A stretch of DNA of 64,000 nt from Desulfolinea sp050305405. Its GTDB lineage: Bacteria; Chloroflexota; Anaerolineae; Anaerolineales; Villigracilaceae. This document shows positions 50,821-59,691 of the stretch, one piece after another; position 1 is the stretch's first letter, and each line of letters opens with the position of its first letter. The stretch lies in assembly GCA_050305405.1 (NCBI GenBank), contig JBNLFG010000003.1, positions 62,001-126,000 of the forward strand. The letters run 5' to 3'. The notes under the pieces were generated by a model. The model saw nothing but the letters and a program-made list of their open reading frames with translations, made no database searches and was not told where the DNA came from. The translations under genes were made by a program, and so were the position numbers.

Positions 50821-51506
50821 AATGTTTTTAGTGATCCTACAAAACTAATTAAGAAGTCTAGGCGGTCGATCAACGCCATGAGTGCGGCAGAGTAAATGCC
50901 TGCAAAAAGAACGCCGAAGGTCGTGGCAATAAAAGCGCCACCAATCAGCGATAAAACTCTGACAACGGGGTTTCGCTTATTTTCTCCAGCATCACCGCGT
51001 TTGGCCGTAAATTGGAAGTAGATCAAGGTTGAAATCGTGCCAAAGAGCATCAAGATCGCTTCAAAGAACTGTAAACCAGCAGAAGAATCGCGCTGTGTAG
51101 CAAGACTCAAGTCAAAGACATTGATGGCTGCCATCACCTGCGGGACGAGCGTCCCCATGACTGCGCCGCCAATTGCAACTGCGGTGCCTACCCCCACCAT
51201 AAAGGCAACAGGCGGCGTCCCCACTTTCGAGAAGGCAGGGACTGCCTTGGCAAGCAATAACAAGGCCAAAAATGCGGGGAAGATAGCAACTATTTGCTCA
51301 TTTGGCTGACCATAGAGCAAGGGGCGTAACAACTGCGGCGAAATCACCTGATGCCAAGCAACGGAGGCAACATAGCCCGCAGAAACACCAACGAAAATAT
51401 AGATCGCGGCACGGAAGAATACATGATCCCCGATTAAATATGAAAGCACACAGATCGTCAGGATGAAGGCAACCAGCCCCGAAAGAAGTTCAGGAGAAAA
51501 AGACAT
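50808..51506 (-). CDS. multi-helix membrane protein of the ATPase cluster
   Basis: 232 residues with about six membrane helices: LSGLVAFILTICVLSYLI, AAIYIFVGVSAGYVASVAW, IFPAFLALLLLAK, PVAFMVGVGTAVAIGGAVMG, FFEAILMLFGTISTLIYF and VLSLIGGAFIATTFGVLFAG. ATG 51506 has GGAGG at the proper distance and lies just after the preceding stop. No motif for a known transporter is seen. It overlaps the ATPase start, so the two are translationally coupled. Confidence 0.78.
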   Translation of the reverse strand: MSFSPELLSGLVAFILTICVLSYLIGDHVFFRAAIYIFVGVSAGYVASVAWHQVISPQLLRPLLYGQPNEQIVAIFPAFLALLLLAKAVPAFSKVGTPPVAFMVGVGTAVAIGGAVMGTLVPQVMAAINVFDLSLATQRDSSAGLQFFEAILMLFGTISTLIYFQFTAKRGDAGENKRNPVVRVLSLIGGAFIATTFGVLFAGIYSAALMALIDRLDFLISFVGSLKTLWLP

Positions 51507-51507
51507 C

Positions 51508-54500
51508 TTATTCATCCTCCTTTTCTAATTTCTGACGCGCACGCAACCCTGTAAAAAAGTTCAATACAGCACCCAATACGATCATAATCTCGGCGGCGAA
51601 GAGCCCCAGACTGTAAGAATCCCAGTATTTGCGTCCCAAGCCACTTTGTCCTTGCAGGCGTTCGTAGGTGGCGCCACCTGAAAGGCCGCTGACCAAGCCA
51701 TCTAATTGAGTGGAGGCGTAGTAGGGATAGATGATCGGCTCGGCTTGCGCGCTAATTGCCATCAAAAATGGTGTTGAAGAAGCATTCAGGGGAACGGAAG
51801 CCTGTTCAATCCAGGTGCGTCCCTTTTCCACATCATCGGTCAGAACAACGACGACCGAGAAATCCGTAATATTGGAAATTCCACTCAGGGGCGCATAATC
51901 CCAGAAGGAGGTTCCGTCGAGTTGTCCGGCAATCGCAAAACGCGGATTGCTGACAAAGCTCAACATACCGGATGCGCCGCCTGGCAAATAGCCCATATTC
52001 AGGTAATCAGCGCCACGCTGATACTGATGCTGGCTTTGTGTTTCCTGAAGGAAGCGTTCGGCAAGCGCTGGCCCATTCGGCGTCGTAGAGAGAAGCGCGA
52101 GTTTCAAGCCGCGCAACATCAAGTGATCTACCAAGGGGGCTGCGGCAGCCTGCATTTCTGCGGACAAACCCGCTTCATAATCGAAAACGAGCAGCGCCGT
52201 CCCTTCGGCGGGCAACTGATTGATGATATTAACTGCAGCACCAATTTCTGGAACGGCAATATTCGGTGAGGGGATAATTTCTTTTGATGAGAGCAACGAG
52301 CCAACAATCACAACCAACATCAAGGCAGCAACAATCCAACGCAAGAGCGGGATTGATGCCGGGGCATTCGTACTGCGTTGTGGAGCGGCTTCAGATTCGC
52401 TGGCTAAAATTCGTTCCAATAAAGCCGCGCCGCTCTGTTGACTCTCACTGACTTGCAGTTTGACAGCATGTGCACGGGGTTTATTTTTTGGGCCCATGCC
52501 TGTGCCAACTGGCAAAATACCATTCAAGCCTGCTAATGGGCCTGTTGAAGCAACAACGTGCTCATCATCAGACTTATCAGAAGAGACAACCGATGCCACG
52601 GGGCGCATTGCTTGCACCCAACTCGGCAACTCGGCACCGGAAAGGTCTGTTTCTGCGGTAGGCGATTTCGTTTCAGCATCTTCCTTTTCAAGATCATCCG
52701 GCCCCAAACTCGAAAGCCAATCGGGCATTTCGATGCCAAAGATTTCGTCGTCCTCGTCATCGTGGAGGGGAGCACCAGCTTCTACAAAAGCGGGACTGGA
52801 AGCCAACGCTTCTGGAGCAGCTTCTTTGTTTGGATCATCGGCAAGATCATCGATCACGGGCAAGGAATCTAGCCATTCAGGAGTTTCATTAGCAGGTTCA
52901 AGATCGGAGGCCGTATCTGCTTCTGTACTACTCTCCATTCCGGAAGATGCATCGGTGGTTGGCTCGCCTACGCGAGATAGCCAATCGGGCATGTCATCTG
53001 CTGATTCAGCAACAGACGCTTCGCCCTCCTGTGCACTTGCTTCCGCTGAAAAAATATCTTCCCGCAGAGATTTTTCTTCTGTTTCACCTGAGCCCTGCAA
53101 ATTCGCCAACCAATCCGGCAAATCGTCCCCCGATTCAATGGGCAGATCATCGCCCATCAGCGCAGGAGTAAGTTTTGTTTCAGGTTCAGTGGCTGGCGTT
53201 TCAGCAACTGAATCTTCATCCGCCCGCAAGCCTGCCATCCAGTCTGGAAAATCGTCGCTCGTTTCAGCAAGAACAGGTTCTTCTTCAGCTTCTAAAGCTG
53301 CATCCAACTCAGGAGCAGGAGCGCTTTCATCAGCAGGTTCGTCACCAGATGCTGCTTCAGCTTGTGACGCAGTCATCCAATCCGGGAGGTCATCGCTGAT
53401 TATCTCGGAAGCGACTTCAGGGGTGGATTCTTCGCCGCCCGAAAGCCAGTCAGGGAGATCATCAGATACAGTTGATTCAGCTTCAGAAGTAATTTCTTCT
53501 TCAGCCTGCAAAACTGCATCCAATTCAGAGAGAGCCTCACTGGCTTCAGCGGAAACCACTTCAGGCGTAGTGTCATCTCCAGAAAGCCAATCAGGCAGGT
53601 CATCAGAGGCTGCTTCTGCTTCTTCAGCTTGTGGCGCAGACATCCAATCCGGGAGGTCGTCGCTGGTTGCTTCGGAAACGGCTTCAGAGGCAGATTCTTC
53701 GCCCGAAAGCCAGTCGGGCAAATTATCGTCAGAGGCGGCTTCAGGAACGGTTTCGTCAGCGGCCTGCAAATTCCCTATCCAATCAGGGAGATCATCGTTA
53801 GCGGGGGCGGGCTCCACATCTGGCGTTTCAGCAACAGGTGTTTCTGGCGCTGCCTGTGAAGGCATGGGGAAGTCTTCATCAGAAACTTCACCGACAGATT
53901 GAAGGTTCGCCATCCAATCGGGGAGCTCGTCGTTAGCGCCACCAAAATCAGGAGTGGCATCTGCTTGGGGCGCGGGAGCAGGGGCGGAGGCGGGCGTCTC
54001 GGCGGAGGCTTCCGCTTCATCTGAAAGACGAGATAACCAATCCGGAACACCTTCATCATCACTTGTTGTGAATGTGTCAGCATCCAAATTGGCCTCTCCA
54101 TCAGATACCAGGTCGTCTGGTGAAGTTTGTAAATCACCCTGCAAATTGGAAATCCAATCAGGGGATTCTTCGTCCGCTTCTTCTATTGGCGCAGGAGGTA
54201 CATTTGCTGTGATCGGCTCGTCAGTAGCCGGGACACCTGCGGGGGCAGGCTCCGGTTCTTCAGGCGCAAGATCACCTTGCAAATTAACCAGCCAGTCTGC
54301 GGCTTCTTCTTCATCGTCTTCGTTTTCGCCACTATCTTCAAGCCCGGACAACCAATCCAACGGGTTGACATCATCTTCTTCATCTGCTTCAGCAGAAAAA
54401 TCAGGGATGATAGGAGCATCATCAGGTTCTGTTACCGGCGGCGTTTCAGGTTCAGGGATCTCTTCAGGGGCTTCGGGTATATCTTGATCTGTCTGGCGAG

Positions 54501-54699
54501 CACGACGCAACCAAGCAGGTAGGGCTTTTTCAAGCTCTGATGTGCTTTTTTCCGTCGGAGTCTGACCAGAAGAGAAACGCTCAGCAAAACCATTTAATTC
54601 GTTGGTACTCTGCTTGAGCAATTGATTACATGCGCGACAGCGTTCGAGCGTATCTGGGTTCGGGGCACCACAAACGGGGCAGCGGACTGTTTCTGCCAT
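51508..54699 (-). CDS. zinc-ribbon membrane protein with about 18 acidic W-motif repeats
   Basis: 1063 residues. A zinc ribbon (CPVCGAPN ... CRAC) starts the protein. Residues about 55-700 are very acidic and carry about 18 short motifs of the type DDLPDWLSxL, spaced 20-50 residues apart and mostly at cytoplasmic, disordered positions. One membrane helix at about 790-812 (LLRWIVAALMLVVIVGSLL) is followed by an outer domain of about 200 residues (GTALLVFDYEAGLSAEMQAAA, LMLRGLKLALLSTTPNGPA, GADYLNMGYLPGGASG). A second helix lies at about 1033-1055. It could be a scaffold that collects partner proteins through the repeated motif. ATG 54699 lies two bases after the previous stop. Confidence 0.82.
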   Translation of the reverse strand: MAETVRCPVCGAPNPDTLERCRACNQLLKQSTNELNGFAERFSSGQTPTEKSTSELEKALPAWLRRARQTDQDIPEAPEEIPEPETPPVTEPDDAPIIPDFSAEADEEDDVNPLDWLSGLEDSGENEDDEEEAADWLVNLQGDLAPEEPEPAPAGVPATDEPITANVPPAPIEEADEESPDWISNLQGDLQTSPDDLVSDGEANLDADTFTTSDDEGVPDWLSRLSDEAEASAETPASAPAPAPQADATPDFGGANDELPDWMANLQSVGEVSDEDFPMPSQAAPETPVAETPDVEPAPANDDLPDWIGNLQAADETVPEAASDDNLPDWLSGEESASEAVSEATSDDLPDWMSAPQAEEAEAASDDLPDWLSGDDTTPEVVSAEASEALSELDAVLQAEEEITSEAESTVSDDLPDWLSGGEESTPEVASEIISDDLPDWMTASQAEAASGDEPADESAPAPELDAALEAEEEPVLAETSDDFPDWMAGLRADEDSVAETPATEPETKLTPALMGDDLPIESGDDLPDWLANLQGSGETEEKSLREDIFSAEASAQEGEASVAESADDMPDWLSRVGEPTTDASSGMESSTEADTASDLEPANETPEWLDSLPVIDDLADDPNKEAAPEALASSPAFVEAGAPLHDDEDDEIFGIEMPDWLSSLGPDDLEKEDAETKSPTAETDLSGAELPSWVQAMRPVASVVSSDKSDDEHVVASTGPLAGLNGILPVGTGMGPKNKPRAHAVKLQVSESQQSGAALLERILASESEAAPQRSTNAPASIPLLRWIVAALMLVVIVGSLLSSKEIIPSPNIAVPEIGAAVNIINQLPAEGTALLVFDYEAGLSAEMQAAAAPLVDHLMLRGLKLALLSTTPNGPALAERFLQETQSQHQYQRGADYLNMGYLPGGASGMLSFVSNPRFAIAGQLDGTSFWDYAPLSGISNITDFSVVVVLTDDVEKGRTWIEQASVPLNASSTPFLMAISAQAEPIIYPYYASTQLDGLVSGLSGGATYERLQGQSGLGRKYWDSYSLGLFAAEIMIVLGAVLNFFTGLRARQKLEKEDE

Positions 54700-54701
54700 A
54701 A

Positions 54702-55322
54702 TTATTTGCCCCCGTATGGGCGGTCAGCGCCCATCAAAACGCGTAAGCCGGTCAACAAGGTGCCTAAGGCAACCCCGATCAGAATACCGCGTGCACCGCT
54801 GGTCGATAAAACGTTGATGATCTTGGGGCGAAATAAATCGCCAATTAAAGGTAATTGGAAAAAGGGCCAGGGAGCAGCGCCTATCATCACAACAACTGCA
54901 ACAAGCAAAAAGATGATGGTCATCAGGTCACTACGTCGGCGTAAAAGGCGAATAGCAGCATAGATCAGCGTTACCGCCATGATCGCCATCAAGCTCGCTT
55001 CAACGGGAAGAATGACCGCGTTGAAAATATTGACCATGGTTGGAGAACTGGGGCTCAGCATCAACCCATAAGTAAGAGTCAATAACAAGGCTGAAATCAG
55101 GAGAAGGCTGTAGACGCGCTCTTTATCTTTTTTAACGATCTTGGTGAAGTGGACAATAATCAGGTTCGCAACACCGACAAAAACTGCTGCGCCGGCAAGA
55201 ATAACCGCCCATTGGACAATTGCAATACGCAGCGTCCCCAAAACCGTATTCTCAAAGAAATAGCCAAGGAGAACAATCAAGCCAGTTCCGATGGCGATTG
55301 CTGGGGCAAAATATCGACTCAT
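54702..55322 (-). CDS. membrane protein of the ATPase cluster
   Basis: 206 residues with about six membrane helices (YFAPAIAIGTGLIVLLGYF, IVQWAVILAGAAVFVGVANLI, LLLISALLLTLTYGLML, and others), ending PYGGK. ATG 55322 overlaps the stop codon of the previous gene (ATGA), so translation is coupled. I see no domain with a known function; it probably forms a complex with the proteins encoded next to it. Confidence 0.78.
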   Translation of the reverse strand: MSRYFAPAIAIGTGLIVLLGYFFENTVLGTLRIAIVQWAVILAGAAVFVGVANLIIVHFTKIVKKDKERVYSLLLISALLLTLTYGLMLSPSSPTMVNIFNAVILPVEASLMAIMAVTLIYAAIRLLRRRSDLMTIIFLLVAVVVMIGAAPWPFFQLPLIGDLFRPKIINVLSTSGARGILIGVALGTLLTGLRVLMGADRPYGGK

Positions 55323-56068
55323 ACCAACCCTGCCAAAAGCTTCATCACAGCTCCACCCAAAAGAACGACAATAATCAGCCAACGCAACGCATCCTGGACA
55401 TATAGGCTGACGACATGCGATCTGCTGCCACCCATATAAGCGCCTGTAGCAAATAATTCTTCACCGATCAATGGCTCTTGCGCACTCGCGTAGATCAATG
55501 CTTGCGCAGGGAGGGAATCAGTAGCCGAAAGCGTGAACGCATCTTGACGTTCAATGGCTTCCGTTAACAGACCAACTTCCACCCCGAATCCACCTACCAT
55601 TAAATTGGAAGAAACCTCTTCGTCGGCAATGGTTGAGAGACTCCCCGCTGCATAAGAGAAGGGCGTCAGACCAGTCACGCGACCTGCCCCGGATTTGTAT
55701 TGTTGATCTCTTCCAGCAGCATGATGCGCAGCGCGCAGGTTATCTTGGGCAAGCACGGCCAAAGCTGCATCCCCTGTTGTTGCCACAGGAGATTTATCGC
55801 TATCAGCAGCCAGTTCCACGAGGTAGCGCAACGCACTGAGCCCCACAAATGAGGCCATAGTACGCTCTCGAACAACATCGGCAGAACCTAACGAGAAGTG
55901 AATACGTGTTCCCTGCTCAACAGCGGTTCCAACCGATTGAATAAATTTAGTAAACGCGGGGATGTTACGGAAAGAGGCTTTCACTCTATCTTTAAGCAGG
56001 TAAAGCCCAATTAATAAAATTGCGCTAAAAACTACGAGAGTGAGGCCAGCAAGGGCGGGTAAACGCAC
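55319..56068 (-). CDS. membrane protein resembling DUF6754
   Basis: 249 residues starting at GTG 56068 behind AAGGAAGGAA. One membrane helix lies near the N-terminus (LAGLTLVVFSAILLIGLYLL) and one near the C-terminus (WLIIVVLLGGAVMKLLAG). The middle has GTRIHFSLGSADVV, TMASFVGLSALRYLVELAADSDK, AQDNLRAAHHAAGR and LIGEELFATGAYMGG, which is like DUF6754 proteins. The function of that family is not known. The gene lies 4 bases after the small gene at 56073 and overlaps the next one. Confidence 0.75.
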   Translation of the reverse strand: MRLPALAGLTLVVFSAILLIGLYLLKDRVKASFRNIPAFTKFIQSVGTAVEQGTRIHFSLGSADVVRERTMASFVGLSALRYLVELAADSDKSPVATTGDAALAVLAQDNLRAAHHAAGRDQQYKSGAGRVTGLTPFSYAAGSLSTIADEEVSSNLMVGGFGVEVGLLTEAIERQDAFTLSATDSLPAQALIYASAQEPLIGEELFATGAYMGGSRSHVVSLYVQDALRWLIIVVLLGGAVMKLLAGLV

Positions 56069-56072
56069 TGGA

Positions 56073-56306
56073 TTATTCCTTCCTTAAAAAAGCTGCAAAA
56101 GCTCGTGTTTCTTCCTGGTTTTCCAGAAATGATGCCAAATTTCTTATATCTTGATTTTCAGTAAACGGTTGCCCAAAATAGAGTAATTGAGCGCCAAGTA
56201 ACGTGAACGGTTCCCCTACTTCCAAGAGCCAACTGGCAAGACCTTTCAGGCGAAAGCGAGACAGAGTATCTGCCCATTTTATCCAGTCTGCACTTGGCAT
56301 TTTCAT
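56073..56306 (-). CDS. small protein at the start of the ATPase cluster
   Basis: 77 residues: PSADWIKWADTLSRFRLKGLASWLLEVGEPFTLLGAQLLYF and so on, to a C-terminal FAAFLRKE. It has no membrane segment of full length and no known family. ATG 56306 is chosen because a -10 box TATACT (56319-56314) ends seven bases upstream, which would give a leaderless mRNA. Upstream codons in the same frame lie in the promoter. If so, the cluster has its own promoter here, separate from mscS. Confidence 0.6.
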   Translation of the reverse strand: MKMPSADWIKWADTLSRFRLKGLASWLLEVGEPFTLLGAQLLYFGQPFTENQDIRNLASFLENQEETRAFAAFLRKE

Positions 56307-56390
56307 AGAGCAAAGTATAGCATATTTTAAGGTTTGGAAAATTCTAGCTTCGTAACAGACAAGGTTGCGCAACCGTATTAGGGGGACTTT

Positions 56391-57443
56391 TTACCCATCT
56401 TGATTCACAAAAACAGTTTGCGTGGGGTAAGCAAATTCAACGCCTGCTTGTCCAAATTTCTCAAAAAGGGCAAGATTGATCTGTTGTTGCACATCCATAT
56501 AGTCGTTGTAATCTGCTGAAAGGATGTAGTAAACCACTTCAAAGATAAGCGCAGAATCGCCAAACTCTTTGAAGTGAACACGGTCAAAGCGGGCAAGATC
56601 ATTTTGGGTAACGATATCACGTACCCATTCAGGGATGATGCGCAGCGTCGTGGCTGGGGTCTGGTAGGTAATCCCAAAGGAAAATCCGATCCGGCGTTCG
56701 CCCATGCGTTTATAGTTGCGAATCCGGCTGTTGAGCAGATCGTTATTCGAGAAGATCAACTGCTCGCCGGAGAGACTGCGCACGCGCGTAGTCTTCAATC
56801 CCAGTTTTTCGACAGTTCCCATATAGTCGTCAACCACAATAAAATCACCGATCACAAAGGGTTGATCCAAAGCGATAGACAAAGATGCAAAAAGATCAGC
56901 AAGAATATTCTGCACCGCTAACGCAACCGCGACACTGCCAACGCCCAAACCCGTTAGTAACGTTGTGATCTCAACGCCAAGATTGTCTAAGGCCAACAAC
57001 AGCATGACCGAGAAGAGAACTAGCTTGGCAACAAAAGACAGGGCGCGGAAGGTCGTGACTTGACCAGCATCTTTTTCAATATTTTCTTCCTGATATTGCT
57101 GAAGCGAATATGTGATGAGGGAATTTCCCCAGATCGTAAGCTGCATCAAAACTGCCAACATCGTTATTTTTGCAAACCAAAACTGCACGTTCTCCGGAAT
57201 AGTGAGCAACAGAGAGCCAAAATAGAGTGCAAAAATCATAGTCAGAAAGAACTTTGTCTGCATGAGTACATCAGCAATAAGATTGTCGTATTTTGTTTTT
57301 GTCTTTTTGGTAAAGGATAGAAAATACGACAGGAAAATTTTCTTAAACAACCATAAAATAAAAATAATAAAAAGTGTCAGCGCAAGCGCCAGCAGCCACT
57401 CACGGACAGTATTATCCAAAAAGACCAGTTCCAAAAAACTCAC
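56391..57443 (-). CDS. MscS-family mechanosensitive ion channel
   Basis: 350 residues. Membrane helices lie at about 15-35, 60-85 and 95-115. The pore helix and its Gly/Ala pattern follow (LLTGLGVGSVAVALAVQNILADLFASLSIALDQPFVIGDFI). Then come the beta domain (VDDYMGTVEKLGLKTTRVRSLSGEQLIFSNNDLLNSRIRNYKRM) and the C-terminal part. It opens on membrane tension to release solutes. GTG 57443 follows AGAGAGG. It stands first in the row of minus-strand genes, but the next gene has its own -10 box. Confidence 0.94.
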   Translation of the reverse strand: MSFLELVFLDNTVREWLLALALTLFIIFILWLFKKIFLSYFLSFTKKTKTKYDNLIADVLMQTKFFLTMIFALYFGSLLLTIPENVQFWFAKITMLAVLMQLTIWGNSLITYSLQQYQEENIEKDAGQVTTFRALSFVAKLVLFSVMLLLALDNLGVEITTLLTGLGVGSVAVALAVQNILADLFASLSIALDQPFVIGDFIVVDDYMGTVEKLGLKTTRVRSLSGEQLIFSNNDLLNSRIRNYKRMGERRIGFSFGITYQTPATTLRIIPEWVRDIVTQNDLARFDRVHFKEFGDSALIFEVVYYILSADYNDYMDVQQQINLALFEKFGQAGVEFAYPTQTVFVNQDG

Positions 57444-57628
57444 AGCACCTCTCTTTTAATCAGCGAAATCATCCTGTTCTGCTGAAAAACATCTCAATAA
57501 TTAAATCACAGTATAGTATAAAGCGCCCTGAAATACAGCTTTGGCTTACTATTATACAAAGAAAGAATGCTTATCGTTTTTTCTTTGTAAAGATTTTATT
57601 AATAAATCACTATATACCAGTTCATTGC

Positions 57629-57657
57629 TTGACAGTCGTCTCTTACTCCTGTAGAAT
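57629..57657 (+). promoter_or_regulatory. promoter of the ilv-leu operon
   Basis: TTGACA at 57629-57634, a 17-base spacer, and TAGAAT at 57652-57657, nearly the sigma-70 consensus. The start would be near 57664, 26 bases before the leader peptide ATG. The rest of the spacer from 57444 shows nothing further. Confidence 0.88.
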
Positions 57658-57689
57658 ACCGCGAACTTACAAGGAAACCTAAGAAAAAA

Positions 57690-57800
57690 ATGCCTATTTT
57701 CTCGCTCGTCCTTATTAGCATCATCCTTATTAGCCTGGTCCTTATTATTGGGATCAAGGAGATGCACGTTTGGGTCACTAGCGAGGTTTTGAGCGAGTAG
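57690..57800 (+). CDS. Ile/Leu/Val-rich leader peptide of the ilv-leu operon
   Basis: A 36-codon frame MPIFSLVLISIILISLVLII.. in which 15 of residues 3-22 are Ile, Leu or Val (8, 5 and 2). It starts 26 bases after the predicted transcript start, with AAGGA upstream at a rather long distance. It ends 23 bases before an intrinsic terminator that precedes ilvD. This matches attenuator leader peptides of branched-chain amino acid operons, where stalled ribosomes prevent termination. CTCGCTC at 57701-57707 can pair with GAGCGAG at 57791-57797, giving an early competing stem. A small membrane peptide is the alternative reading. Confidence 0.82.
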   Translation: MPIFSLVLISIILISLVLIIGIKEMHVWVTSEVLSE

Positions 57801-57823
57801 AAAGACAAAACTAAAAGTTAGAC

Positions 57824-57854
57824 AAGGGCTGCCCAAACGGGCAGCCCTTTTTTG
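57824..57854 (+). terminator. attenuator terminator before ilvD
   Basis: 11-bp stem AAGGGCTGCCC/GGGCAGCCCTT with loop AAAC, followed by TTTTT. It sits between the leader peptide stop and the ilvD start, so in a working attenuator it would end transcription when branched-chain aminoacyl-tRNAs are plentiful. Confidence 0.88.
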
Positions 57855-57920
57855 TTGTTTTCAGTCATCCCCATCCCGGCTCTCCCCCGCCAGCGGAGGA
57901 GGGAACAAAAAGGAAATTTT

Positions 57921-59597
57921 ATGAGATCAGACATTATCAAAAAAGGTTATGACAAAGCTCCCCACCGTTCGCTATTGCGTGCGACCGGCGTCGTCGGTGA
58001 AGGGGATTTTGATAAGCCCTTTGTCGCTATCGTTAATTCTTATGTGGATATAGTACCGGGACACGTCCACCTGCAGGAATTTGGTCAGCAGGTTAAGGAC
58101 GCGGTGCGCGCCTCGGGCGGTGTACCCTTCGAGTTCAACACCATCGGCGTGGATGATGGCATTGCGATGGGACACGGAGGGATGAAGTTCTCGCTGCCCT
58201 CCCGTGAGTTGATCGCCGACTCGGTCGAGACGATGATCGAAGCGCACCAATTCGACGCCATGATCTGCATCCCAAACTGTGACAAGATCGTACCCGGTAT
58301 GTTGATGGCAGCCATGCGAGTCAATATCCCGACCATCTTCATCTCGGGCGGACCGATGCCCGCAGGCAAAACGCCGGATGGCAAAGCGATCGATCTGGTC
58401 TCAGTCTTCGAGGGTGTTGGTGCTTTCTCGGCAGGCAAAATTGACGAAGAAGAATTGACCATGCTCGAAAAGTTTGCCTGCCCGTCCTGCGGCTCCTGCT
58501 CCGGGATGTTTACCGCAAACTCAATGAACTGCCTGATGGAAGCGCTCGGCTTGGCGCTGCCTTTCAACGGCACCGCCCTCGCCACTACCCCCGAACGGGA
58601 AGCACTGGCACAGAAAGCCGCCAAACAAATTTTCACCCTGATCGAAAAAGACATCAAACCCCGTGATATTGTCACTGCCGAAGCCATCGACGACGCATTT
58701 GCGCTCGATATGGCAATGGGCGGCTCGACGAATACCGTCTTACACACCTTAGCCTTAGCCAATGAAGCCGAAGTGGAATACACAATGGCGCGCATTGATG
58801 AAGTTGCCGCAAAGGTACCGCATATTTCCAAAGTCTCCCCTTCGGGCGCATGGCATATGGAAGATGTGCATCGTGCAGGCGGTATCCCCGCCATTTTGAA
58901 CGAAGTTCAGCGTGGGCGTGAGATTCTGCATTTTGACCGCATCACCGTCAGCGGGACAACGCTTGGGGAGTCGATCAAGGGCTATGACATTAAAGATGAA
59001 GAGGTCATTCGGCGTTGCGAAAATGCTCATTCGCAGCAGGGCGGTTTGGCTGTGCTCTTTGGCAATCTCGCCCCCGATGGCGCCATCGTCAAGATCGGTG
59101 GCGTGAGCAAGAATATGCTCCAATTCACCGGCACAGCGCGTGTCTACGAATCGCAGGACGCAGCGTTGGTCGGCATTCTGAGCAGCGAAGTCAAGGCTGG
59201 CGAAGTAGTCGTTATCCGCTATGAAGGGCCAAAGGGCGGGCCTGGGATGCAAGAGATGCTTTCGCCGACTTCTGCGATTATGGGACAAGGTCTCGGAGAT
59301 AGTGTTGCGCTGATTACCGACGGTCGTTTTAGCGGTGGCACACGCGGGGCTTGCATCGGGCATGTTTCACCGGAAGCAGCTGCGGGCGGCGCAATTGGTG
59401 CGCTCAAAGATGGGGACATCATAGATATAGATTTAACGGCACGCAAGTTGAATGTACGTTTGAGCACGGAAGAAATCCAAGCCCGTTTGGATGCCCTGCC
59501 TGAATTCCATCCAAATACAAAGAGCAAATGGCTCAAACGGTATTCCCATTTTGTGACATCCGCCGATACCGGCGCAGTATTGAAGACTGAGTTTTAG
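57921..59597 (+). CDS. ilvD: dihydroxy-acid dehydratase
   Basis: Dehydrates dihydroxy-isovalerate and its methyl analogue to the 2-keto acids of valine and isoleucine synthesis. 558 residues with Fe-S ligands in CIPNCDKIVPGM and CPSCGSCSGMFTANSMNCL, and GGSTNTVLH, SGTTLGE, ALITDGRFSGGTRG and GHVSPEAA further on. ATG 57921 follows AAGGAAA and is the normal family start. It is the first large gene of the operon, under the leader-peptide attenuator. Catalytic Ser region GRFSGG is intact. Confidence 0.97.
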   Translation: MRSDIIKKGYDKAPHRSLLRATGVVGEGDFDKPFVAIVNSYVDIVPGHVHLQEFGQQVKDAVRASGGVPFEFNTIGVDDGIAMGHGGMKFSLPSRELIADSVETMIEAHQFDAMICIPNCDKIVPGMLMAAMRVNIPTIFISGGPMPAGKTPDGKAIDLVSVFEGVGAFSAGKIDEEELTMLEKFACPSCGSCSGMFTANSMNCLMEALGLALPFNGTALATTPEREALAQKAAKQIFTLIEKDIKPRDIVTAEAIDDAFALDMAMGGSTNTVLHTLALANEAEVEYTMARIDEVAAKVPHISKVSPSGAWHMEDVHRAGGIPAILNEVQRGREILHFDRITVSGTTLGESIKGYDIKDEEVIRRCENAHSQQGGLAVLFGNLAPDGAIVKIGGVSKNMLQFTGTARVYESQDAALVGILSSEVKAGEVVVIRYEGPKGGPGMQEMLSPTSAIMGQGLGDSVALITDGRFSGGTRGACIGHVSPEAAAGGAIGALKDGDIIDIDLTARKLNVRLSTEEIQARLDALPEFHPNTKSKWLKRYSHFVTSADTGAVLKTEF

Positions 59598-59609
59598 CGA
59601 TATTCCCTT

Positions 59610-59662
59610 GTAGTAACGACTTTAGTCGTTTGCCAAAAGGACTGAAGTCCTTACTACGAGGA
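59610..59662. repeat. dispersed GTAGTAA..TTACTACGAG palindromic repeat
   Basis: The hairpins AACGACTTTAGTCGTT and AAGGACTGAAGTCCTT lie between TGTAGTA and TACTACGAGG. It has the same design as 10211-10261 and fills most of the ilvD-ilvB spacer. Confidence 0.85.
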
Positions 59663-59691
59663 GAGAAATTATTTCAAGAGGAGAAGAAATT

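Noticed and set aside
52460..53902. 480-codon frame opposite the W-motif protein gene
   Set aside because: It is antisense to a well-supported gene and Ser-rich because the sense strand is rich in Asp, Glu and Ala codons; no ribosome site.
57552..57836. Minus-strand frame overlapping the ilv leader region
   Set aside because: It lies across the ilv promoter and terminator and has no ribosome site; the plus-strand leader peptide explains the composition.
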